DNA of 64,000 nt from Chitinophaga filiformis. GTDB lineage: Bacteria > Bacteroidota > Bacteroidia > Chitinophagales > Chitinophagaceae. The notes under the pieces are model-generated. The model saw only the letters and a list, made by a program, of their open reading frames with translations. It did no database searches and was not told the DNA's origin. The stretch is from the NCBI RefSeq assembly GCF_021646545.1, contig NZ_JAKIRP010000020.1, positions 1-64,000 of the forward strand, read 5' to 3'. Shown here piece after piece: positions 57,409-64,000 of the stretch. Position numbers and translations under genes: made by a program. Position 1 is the stretch's first letter. Each line of letters starts with the position of its first letter.

Positions 57409-57480
57409 AGCGTATTGGGTGCCAGACAGTAATAGCAAGTCACCTCATTCTGTTGCGGTTTCGATTGATTGCTTTATGCT

Positions 57481-57732
57481 TTGGACGCCTTGCAGTAATT
57501 GGTAGTCATCTCCGTTGTGGATTGATAGATCAATACGTTGGACGCCTTGTAGTAATTGACAGCTATCTCCGTTGCTGCGGCTTCAATTATCGGATGTATA
57601 CGTTGGACGCCTTGCAGTAATTGACAGCTATCTCCGTTGCTGCGGCTTCAATTATCGGATGTATACGTTGGACGCCTTGCAGTAATTGACAGCTATCTCC
57701 GTTGCTGCGGTTCCAGATGGGACATCGGGCTG
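57481..57732. repeat. Tandem array of the left arm (57-65 bp units)
   Basis: Units begin ttggacgccttgcagtaatt at 57481, 57538 (one base changed), 57603 and 57668. The last spacings are 65 bp and those units are nearly identical, with a core ending ccgttgctgcgg. Confidence 0.9.
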
Positions 57733-58236
57733 TACCCCTCCTCGAGTCGTGCTATTTAGCTTTGTCAAGCGTATGGGCATTAGGATATCCATTTAACTCC
57801 TATCAATCGTATTGACACTCTCGAAGGGCTAAGGCCCGACGTCTCCACCTGGAACCTGGCGACTCCGATGCCCCGACTATAGATTGTCCTCCAATACTAA
57901 AGGCGATACATGTTGCCGATTAGAACACTTGCAGACGGATAGCTTTCCATTACTATCTATGATACCTGCTTTGAAGGCTGCTGCAGCTTGTAAGACAGCC
58001 TTTCTGACTAGAAAGGTTGGATTGCTTCTCACTGCAGATAAATTTCCAGCCATTACCATTAATTGGGCGGGATGGCAGCCGCAGTTTCACGTAGTAATTA
58101 CGCTCTGTACATCTCTAACTTTATAGCCCATTTTCTGCACTACGGTGCAACTGATTAAGACTTCATAGCAGTTTTCTCAACGTCGCTACACTAGCAGCAA
58201 AAACATAATTGACGGCCAAACACCTAATTGATGACG

Positions 58237-58330
58237 GCAGTATACAGCGGTATGCAAAGGCATGCAACGGTATACAACGATATACAACGATATACAACGG
58301 TACACAACGATATGTAACAATACATAACGT
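58237..58330. repeat. 11-bp micro-repeats in the spacer
   Basis: Variants of acgatatacaa (acggtatacaa, acggtacacaa, acgatatgtaa) occur about eight times in succession, an 11-bp period near one DNA helical turn. Confidence 0.8.
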
Positions 58331-58510
58331 ACCTCCCTAACCATTTGACGACAATCTATAGTCGGGGAATCGAAGGCGCCAGGTTTCAGGTGGAGACGTC
58401 GGGCCTTATCCCTTGGAGATTGCCGACACGCTTGACAGGGGTTCAATCAACATCCCCAGCCCCCACGCTTGACAAAGCCCAATAGCACGAATCGAAAAGG
58501 GATACAGCCC

Positions 58511-58791
58511 GATGTCCCACCTGAAACCGCAGCAACGAAGATGATTGCCAATTACTATTTTATGTCCACCACATAACGGCCTTAGATGTCCCACCTGAAA
58601 CCGCAGCAACGAAGATGATTGCCAATTACTATTTTATGTCCACCACATAATGGCCTTAGATGTCCCACCTGAAACCGCAGCAACGAAGATGATTGCCAAT
58701 TACTATTTTATGTCCACCACATAATGGCCTTAGATGTCCCACCTGAAACCGCAGCAACAAAGATGACTACCAATTACTGCAAGACGTCCAA
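58511..58791. repeat. Tandem array of the right arm (74-bp units)
   Basis: Units start gatgtcccacctgaaaccgc at 58511, 58585, 58659 and 58733, each 74 bp apart; the first three are almost identical and the fourth diverges after 45 bp. They contain the reverse complement of the left-array core. Confidence 0.9.
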
Positions 58792-58873
58792 CGCACAATA
58801 CAATTAATCAAACGTACATCAACAACGATGACTGCCATTATTACGCCCACCGTATTAAGGCACACAGCTGCGC

Positions 58874-60322
58874 TCATTTCCAAACCAACGTCACAACCGC
58901 CGCTGGCTTAAGTACATACTTATATACCCGCTGCGCCTCGCTGACAGAAAAAGCCCGCTCCTGCTGGGTAGTATTGATCACCACCATTACCCGCGAACCA
59001 TCAGCATTCAGGAACGCCACATTCTCTAACCCAGGCAACACCGAAGAGTAAATCCTCCTCGCTCCCGGCCGCACAAACTTGCTGAAATGCGCCAAAGCAT
59101 AATACTCGACATTCCGCGTAACCGCACCGTCTTTTGAGTTAACAGTCACTACACCCCGGCAAGTCATACACCCACGATTCCCTTCACCAGAACCCGGCGG
59201 ATTTGTCGTCGGCCCGTTCTTTTCATCCAAAGCCATATTCCATAAAAGCACGTTCTTCGACCAGTTGTTAATCGTCCCGATCAGCAACTGACGCACCATA
59301 TACTGTAGGTTATCCGCAAACACCGGCGACCAGCTGCCTCCGGAACACTCAGTAAAGTACAGCCCCTTCTCCGGATGTGCTTCATGCACTTTGCTCATAG
59401 CACCTACAGCGCCCTCATAGCAATGGAATGCCGCACCAGCTGTATATTTCGCTATGAGGCTGTCGTCAAGAATAGAGATCGGATATTCCGGACTATTCCA
59501 GTTATGATCAAACAACATGATCTTCGTCTGCTCAGTCAGCCCCTCTTTCTCCAGCAAAGGTCCCAGATGATCTTTGATGAATGTGCCCTGCTCAGGCGCC
59601 GTCATCTTCATGGTGGGATATAAGGCCTCATACTGCGGTTCATTCTGTACGGTCAGTGCCGTGATCTTAATACCTTCATCGCCGAAAGCCCGGATGTATT
59701 TAACAAAGTAACGCGCATATGCATCATAGGCGTCAGGACGCAAAGAACCTCCCTCCAGCTTACCACTCGTCTTCATCCATCCCGGCGCACTCCACGGGCT
59801 ACCCATAATATGAATACCAGGGTTGATCGCAACGACCTGTTTTAATACCGGCACTACTTCAGGCGTATCATGCTCAATGCTGAAATGCTTTAAAGAATCA
59901 TCCCGCTGTCCTGCCGGCATATCATCGTAACTGTAAGGACTTGTCGAGAAATCGGAAGCACCGATAGACATCCGGATGTAATTGATCCCAATGCCTTTCT
60001 CCGTTCCGAACAGATCTTCCAATAGCGCCTGTCGCTGTGCGGGCGACATATACCGCTGCATTACATATGCAGAAGATCCTGTTATCGCCGCACCAAAACC
60101 TTCAATCTCCTGGAACTGACGGCTGCTATCCATATGGATGTTATTGACAGCCGTATCCTTTCCGTTCGCCAAACTGGCTTGCGGTGCAAATAATTGCTGC
60201 TGATCAGGTGTTGTGAGATAAACGGCTACTGAATCATTGTTGTGTTTGTCGCCTGTTTGGTGTTTGTTATTGCAGGCCGCCAATAAAACGCCCATGCAAC
60301 AACTGTATATCCATAATTTCAT
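58874..60322 (-). CDS. GH30-family glycoside hydrolase, lipoprotein (beta-1,6-glucanase/glucosylceramidase type)
   Basis: The protein has 482 residues with a lipoprotein signal ending in LLAACNNK (Cys17). The GH30 fold is clear: IEGFGAAITGSSAYVMQRYM, YIRMSIGASDFSTSPYSYDD, IMGSPWSAPGWMKTSGKLEG. The acid/base is Glu228 in LTVQNEPQYEALYP and the nucleophile Glu325 in GLYFTECSGGSWSP. This matches GH30 subfamilies with glucosylceramidase or beta-1,6-glucanase activity; the combination of surface lipoprotein and adjacent SusC/SusD favours beta-1,6-glucan. It is on the same strand and downstream of susD, but separated by 191 bp and a hairpin terminator. The 3' end lies 83 bp beyond the inverted-repeat region. 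Confidence 0.93.
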   Translation of the reverse strand: MKLWIYSCCMGVLLAACNNKHQTGDKHNNDSVAVYLTTPDQQQLFAPQASLANGKDTAVNNIHMDSSRQFQEIEGFGAAITGSSAYVMQRYMSPAQRQALLEDLFGTEKGIGINYIRMSIGASDFSTSPYSYDDMPAGQRDDSLKHFSIEHDTPEVVPVLKQVVAINPGIHIMGSPWSAPGWMKTSGKLEGGSLRPDAYDAYARYFVKYIRAFGDEGIKITALTVQNEPQYEALYPTMKMTAPEQGTFIKDHLGPLLEKEGLTEQTKIMLFDHNWNSPEYPISILDDSLIAKYTAGAAFHCYEGAVGAMSKVHEAHPEKGLYFTECSGGSWSPVFADNLQYMVRQLLIGTINNWSKNVLLWNMALDEKNGPTTNPPGSGEGNRGCMTCRGVVTVNSKDGAVTRNVEYYALAHFSKFVRPGARRIYSSVLPGLENVAFLNADGSRVMVVINTTQQERAFSVSEAQRVYKYVLKPAAVVTLVWK

Positions 60323-60455
60323 GTAGGAAGTTTTTCTTGTCTGATGAATATTGCTGTCTGTATAAGTTTTACCCTTACTCGGGTCTTAATAAAACTGTTA
60401 CCTGTCCCTTAGCTGCCGATGCGGATCCCAGCTTACGCTAAGCTGCAAAAAAGAA

Positions 60456-60481
60456 GGTCCCGTCCCATGAGAGACGAGACC
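60456..60481 (-). terminator. Rho-independent terminator after susD of the second locus
   Basis: On the minus strand the stem GGTCTCGTC / GACGGGACC (one G-U pair, 8-nt loop) is followed by TTCTTTTTTG. It begins 33 bp past the susD stop and precedes the GH30 gene, so part of the transcription probably stops here. Confidence 0.85.
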
Positions 60482-60513
60482 AGTCTTTTTCGTTAACGCT
60501 ATCTTATATCCAA

Positions 60514-61992
60514 CTAGTAGCCACTATTTTGTACGAGGTTGGCATTCTGGTCCATCTCACTTTGCGGGATAGGCCATAACAGGCTTTGTTCCGTTAGGTG
60601 ATAACCCAGGTTCGCACCTTTACCATCGGTCACTGACTGCATGACTGGAATAGCGCGGTCGGTACGTACGAGATCATACCAGCGGTGTCCTTCGAAAGCC
60701 AGTTCCAGCCGGCGTTCCTTTTCGATAGCCAGACGCATTGCCGACTGATCGGTGATATTGAGCGGATTCAGTTTTACGCGTTGGCGGATCTGTGTAACGA
60801 TGGCATTCGCGCCGGCTACATCGCCCTGTTCATTCAGCGCTTCTGCTTTCAGGAGCAGTACATCTGCCAGACGGTACATGATGATGTTCTGTGTAGCGTC
60901 AGTTTTACGCATCTTATAGAAGAACGGAAAGCTATCCAGTGATAAGCGGGCATCGTCCCACTTGCCTCTTACATTTTCAAACGTGATCGTTGATCTGTAA
61001 CGTACGCTGTCATGGGCCTCCTGGTAGGCACGTATCAGGTCATTGCTCGGATTGCAGAACTTCTTCCAGTCAGTGCCCAGGAACATAAATGTACCCCAGT
61101 TACCACCCGTATCCCAGCCATCGTAGTTCAGTTCGAAGATGGCTTCGGCTGAGTTCTCATGTTCGCCATCCCACAGGTGGTCGTATACCGGCAGCAGGCT
61201 ATAACCCAATGCAATGACCTGGTCGGTGTAAGCCTGCACTTCAGGCCAGTTCACTGGCTTACGGGTAGCTGCTATTTTAGCCAGCAGCGTGTATACTGCG
61301 CCTTTGGTTACAAAGCCTTTATTAATTGCGGAGACGGGTACCACCTCTGCGGCTGACTTCAGGTCATTGCTGATCTGGTCATATACAGAGTCTGCACTTG
61401 TACGTGAAGGATATAACAAGGGATAGATTTCCGCCAGATTATCGGCCGTAATAGTAGGCAGCTCTTCGAGTACCAGCGGTACATTTCCGAACAGTCTTAC
61501 CAGGTCAAAGTAAGCACGCGCACGGATAAACTGTGCTTCTGCCACGATCTGCGCCTTACGGGTGGCAGTCAGCGCTGCATCGGTTACCTTCGGCACGTTC
61601 ACGATCACAGAGTTACAGGCAGTGATCTGGTTGTACAGATAACTCCAGTCACGCGCTACCCATGAGTTGGTGGATAGTATGCGGAATTCGTCGATCTCGA
61701 AACCGGCGGAGTTGTCTGCACCTGCATAGGCGTTGTCAGACTGTGCATCGCTGATATTGAAGTAATCCAGTACATAGTATTCGGCTGCATTGTTACGGAA
61801 GAAGGAATAACAGCTGGCCAGCGCTGCTTCGGACGTAGCAGCATCTTTTATATAGGAACCCGCAGTACCCTGCCCTTCATTACCAACAACTGTATTGGAT
61901 GGCGGCTGCAGGTTGAGGTCTTTTTTACATGCACCCAGCACCAGTGATGCCAGTGCAGCAGATATGATGAGGAGACGGTTCGTTCTTTTCAT
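60514..61992 (-). CDS. susD: SusD-like lipoprotein of the second glycan locus
   Basis: The 492-residue protein has a lipoprotein signal ending LASLVLGACKKD (Cys22). SusD phrases include EAQFIRARAYFDLVRLFGNV, FVTKGAVYTLLAKIAATRKP, YRLADVLLLKAEALNEQGD, and the C-terminal LAFEGHRWYDLVRTDR with LLWPIPQSEMDQNANLVQN. It is 11 bp after the SusC gene on the same strand and probably forms the outer-membrane import pair with it. The symbol denotes the family. Confidence 0.95.
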   Translation of the reverse strand: MKRTNRLLIISAALASLVLGACKKDLNLQPPSNTVVGNEGQGTAGSYIKDAATSEAALASCYSFFRNNAAEYYVLDYFNISDAQSDNAYAGADNSAGFEIDEFRILSTNSWVARDWSYLYNQITACNSVIVNVPKVTDAALTATRKAQIVAEAQFIRARAYFDLVRLFGNVPLVLEELPTITADNLAEIYPLLYPSRTSADSVYDQISNDLKSAAEVVPVSAINKGFVTKGAVYTLLAKIAATRKPVNWPEVQAYTDQVIALGYSLLPVYDHLWDGEHENSAEAIFELNYDGWDTGGNWGTFMFLGTDWKKFCNPSNDLIRAYQEAHDSVRYRSTITFENVRGKWDDARLSLDSFPFFYKMRKTDATQNIIMYRLADVLLLKAEALNEQGDVAGANAIVTQIRQRVKLNPLNITDQSAMRLAIEKERRLELAFEGHRWYDLVRTDRAIPVMQSVTDGKGANLGYHLTEQSLLWPIPQSEMDQNANLVQNSGY

Positions 61993-62003
61993 AACTCAAA
62001 CGT

Positions 62004-64000
62004 TTAGAATGACAGGTTTAAACCAAGGATAAATGTTCTCGCTACAGGATAGGTACCATAGTCGATTCCCAGCGTCACACCATTCGCGGCATTGCTGGCA
62101 AAAGCGTTCACCTCAGGATCAAAGCCTTTGTAGTTGGTGATGGTGAAGAGGTTCTGTGCAGTAGCATAGATCATCAATCTGCTCAGGTGCAGGGTAGACA
62201 ATGCGCTCTGTGGCAGCGTGTATGATAAAGTAGCACTCTTCATCCGCAGGAAAGATCCATTCTCCACGAAACGGGAAGAGGTACGGGAATTGGTCACATC
62301 TCCATTGGTTGCACGAGGAATGTCTGTTACCTGCCCGGGTGTTGTCCAGCGGCGCAGCACCTCTGTTGACTGGTTCTTACTATCGTACATACCTTCTGTT
62401 TCCATACGGGAAGCATTGAACACGTCATTGCCCTGAGAACCTTGCAGCAGGAATGACAATGACCAGTTCTTATAACTGAGGTTATTGTTCATACCGTAGG
62501 TAAAGTCAGGCTGTGCGTTGCCGATCACGGTACGGTCGGTCGGTGTTACCTTACCATCTCCGTTTACATCTTTATAGACGATGTTACCTGTCTGCGGATC
62601 TACGCCTTCGGAAATATATCCGTAGAAAGTACCCAGCGGCAATCCCTCCCTCAGGGTGATGATATTATCCCTGTTTTCCACGCCGGCGAAGTAGTATACA
62701 TCTGACAGCTCCAGTGCCGTAATACGGTTACGGTTAAAGGCGATGTTGAAGTCGGTCGTCCAGCGGAAGTCTTTTTTATCGACGTTCACGGAAGACACCA
62801 GGAACTCCAGCCCTTTGTTCTCCAGTTTTCCGGAGTTACGGGTGATATAGTCGTATCCTGCCAGATCGGGCAGTTTCACGTTCAGCAGCAGATCGTCTGT
62901 TTTCTTGATATAAGCATCTGCAGAGAAAGTCAGTCGTGAATCAAAGAGGCTCAGGTCTATACCAACGTTTGTCTGGGTAGTGGTTTCCCATTTCAGATCA
63001 GGATTAGGCGCACCATCCGGAGGCAGGATAGCAGGACCAGATAGCGGGTTGGTCGGCGTCTGACGGGCAAAAGAGTTGAGGCCCAGGGATGCATATGGGC
63101 TCAGGCCTTCCACGTTACCGTTCTGGCCCCAGCCGGCTCTCAGTTTCAGGTCGCTGATCGCTTTTACATCTTTCATGAAAGGCTCTGCTGAGATACGCCA
63201 ACCGGCAGATACTGAAGGGAAGTAACCCCATTTGTGTTTCTTATCCAGTTTGGACGAACCATCCGCACGGAAGTTGGCAGTCAGCAGATATCTGCTGTCA
63301 TAGTTATACATGATACGGCCCAGGTAAGACATCAGGAACCACTGAGATTCTTTGGTATCGCCTGTGATCTGGTTTGCAGCATTTAATGTCTTTACGGTAG
63401 GATCAGCAGGAAAATCACGGCCGGTCTGATTGGTTTCGTCGTAATTGTTCTTCTGCGTCGTTACACCACCCAATGCAGAGATGCTATGCTTGTTCCAGGT
63501 CTTATCGTAGTTCACGGTATTCTCCCAAAGCCAGGTCAGCGTGTTGTACCGCTGCGAGGTGGCATAACCATGATCATTACGGCCGGGAGTGGTCATAATG
63601 TAATCCAGGTAGTAATCATACTTATGGTTGGTGTAATCCACGCCATAGTTGCTTCTGAACCTCAGCTCTTTGATGGGCGTGATGTCCAGGGCAGCGTTAC
63701 CCAGCACACGGTTGTCTTTAGTGCCCTGGGTTGGTCCTTCGATGGCTGCCAGCGGATTGTCCCAGCCGGATTTATATGGGTTCATGGTATAACGGCGGTG
63801 GCCATCAGCATCGGTTTCATAGATCCCGATGATGGGAGGTGCATTGAGTGCGCCGAGGATGGCCGCGTTACGGCCGGCATTGTCATTATCCTTCAGATCT
63901 TTGAGGTCTACATTGGAATAGCTGATGTTGGTGGTCAGCTTCATCCATGGTTTCAGCTGGTTGTCCAGGTTGGCCCTGAAAACACGGCGGTTGTACCTGG
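62004..64000 (-). CDS. susC: SusC-like TonB-dependent transporter (5' end beyond the right edge)
   Basis: The frame is open to the right edge (RVFRANLDNQLKPWMKLTTN at about 63930-63985), so the signal peptide, regulatory domain and plug lie outside. The visible part is the beta barrel and C-terminus: YDSRYLLTANFRADGSSKLD, WKWGYFPSVSAGWRIS-type strand text, ITNYKGFDPEVNAFASNAAN, and a final aromatic strand (FILGLNLSF). The calcium-loop-like phrase VDPQTGNIVYKDVNGDGKVT is common in SusC barrels. It pairs with susD 11 bp downstream. Confidence 0.94.
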   Translation of the reverse strand, partial: RYNRRVFRANLDNQLKPWMKLTTNISYSNVDLKDLKDNDNAGRNAAILGALNAPPIIGIYETDADGHRRYTMNPYKSGWDNPLAAIEGPTQGTKDNRVLGNAALDITPIKELRFRSNYGVDYTNHKYDYYLDYIMTTPGRNDHGYATSQRYNTLTWLWENTVNYDKTWNKHSISALGGVTTQKNNYDETNQTGRDFPADPTVKTLNAANQITGDTKESQWFLMSYLGRIMYNYDSRYLLTANFRADGSSKLDKKHKWGYFPSVSAGWRISAEPFMKDVKAISDLKLRAGWGQNGNVEGLSPYASLGLNSFARQTPTNPLSGPAILPPDGAPNPDLKWETTTQTNVGIDLSLFDSRLTFSADAYIKKTDDLLLNVKLPDLAGYDYITRNSGKLENKGLEFLVSSVNVDKKDFRWTTDFNIAFNRNRITALELSDVYYFAGVENRDNIITLREGLPLGTFYGYISEGVDPQTGNIVYKDVNGDGKVTPTDRTVIGNAQPDFTYGMNNNLSYKNWSLSFLLQGSQGNDVFNASRMETEGMYDSKNQSTEVLRRWTTPGQVTDIPRATNGDVTNSRTSSRFVENGSFLRMKSATLSYTLPQSALSTLHLSRLMIYATAQNLFTITNYKGFDPEVNAFASNAANGVTLGIDYGTYPVARTFILGLNLSF

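Larger units (their letters stand above)
57481..58791. repeat. Large imperfect inverted repeat: two arms of 414 and 447 bp around a 450-bp spacer
   Basis: Left arm 57481-57894 and right arm 58345-58791 are reverse complements with gaps. Matching pieces include aaggcccgacgtctccacct at 57831-57850 against its complement at 58388-58407 (20/20), and ccccgactatagattgtc at 57871-57888 against 58350-58367 (18/18). The outer ends carry tandem arrays built from the same core (taattg...catct..gttgctgcgg). No transposase gene is present. The spacer 57895-58344 has only weak short frames and no gene I can name. Confidence 0.85.

Noticed and set aside
57877..58126. Overlapping short frames on both strands in the spacer
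   Set aside because: They are 60-80 codons, in conflict with each other, without family features, and reach into the repeat arm.
58186..58446. Open frame on the minus strand across the micro-repeats (86 codons)
   Set aside because: It is made by the 11-bp repeats (VVYRCISLYIVVYRC text) and a repeat arm; composition is not that of a real protein.
1..64000. CRISPR array, tRNA or rRNA genes, phage or integrase genes
   Set aside because: The tandem repeats seen are either coding (225-bp) or lack spacer-repeat structure; no tRNA-like or rRNA-like text and no integrase or transposase gene was recognised.

Overview
The window looks like chromosomal DNA of a Bacteroidota bacterium of the Chitinophaga type. 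The evidence is two SusC/SusD pairs, giant RHS/YD-type surface proteins, a Kdp operon whose KdpD is split into two genes, a SprB/PKD-like repeat adhesin, a BBP2-type porin, MacB/FtsX-type permease remains, few Shine-Dalgarno-like sites and moderate GC. The genus is inferred; no rRNA or other marker gene is present, and I saw no tRNA, CRISPR array or intact insertion sequence.

Layout. Positions 1-5800 (minus) are the N-terminal 1.9 kb-residue part of a secreted repeat adhesin that runs off the left edge. After a non-coding stretch with degenerate direct repeats come an Ohr peroxidase and a DUF1223 protein (minus). From 8192 to 16736 (plus) lies a potassium operon: a small helical protein, two micro-proteins (the second is KdpF), KdpA, KdpB, KdpC, a GNAT protein of the arginine-cluster type, a KdpD sensor without kinase domain, and a separate histidine kinase. 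No KdpE is present. A Crp/Fnr regulator, a second GNAT protein, a decayed ABC permease and a membrane protein follow.

Positions 20337-37320 (minus) hold three very large secreted proteins in one apparent operon: a 2223-residue protein with PA14 and DUF5977 repeats, a 550-residue Cys-rich protein, and a 2861-residue RHS-core protein with an embedded propeller-like segment. A canonical Bacteroidota promoter lies about 390 bp upstream. Positions 37855-42329 hold a thioesterase, a porin, a HAD phosphatase and an acyltransferase. A PIN-domain toxin-like gene with an overlapping 68-codon partner, and a frameshifted second copy of that partner, lie at 42755-43643.

Positions 43729-57325 form a polysaccharide utilization locus: a divergent AraC regulator, then SusC, SusD, a secreted glycoside hydrolase, a DUF5107-TPR protein, aldose 1-epimerase and a sugar/H+ symporter, closed by a strong terminator. 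This is a complete bind, import, cleave, epimerise and uptake set, probably for a galactose- or arabinose-type glycan. Positions 57481-58791 hold a striking non-coding structure: two arms of more than 400 bp in inverted orientation around a 450-bp spacer, each arm ending in its own tandem array. The last part (58874-64000, minus) is a second locus: SusC (cut by the right edge), SusD, a terminator, and a GH30 lipoprotein.
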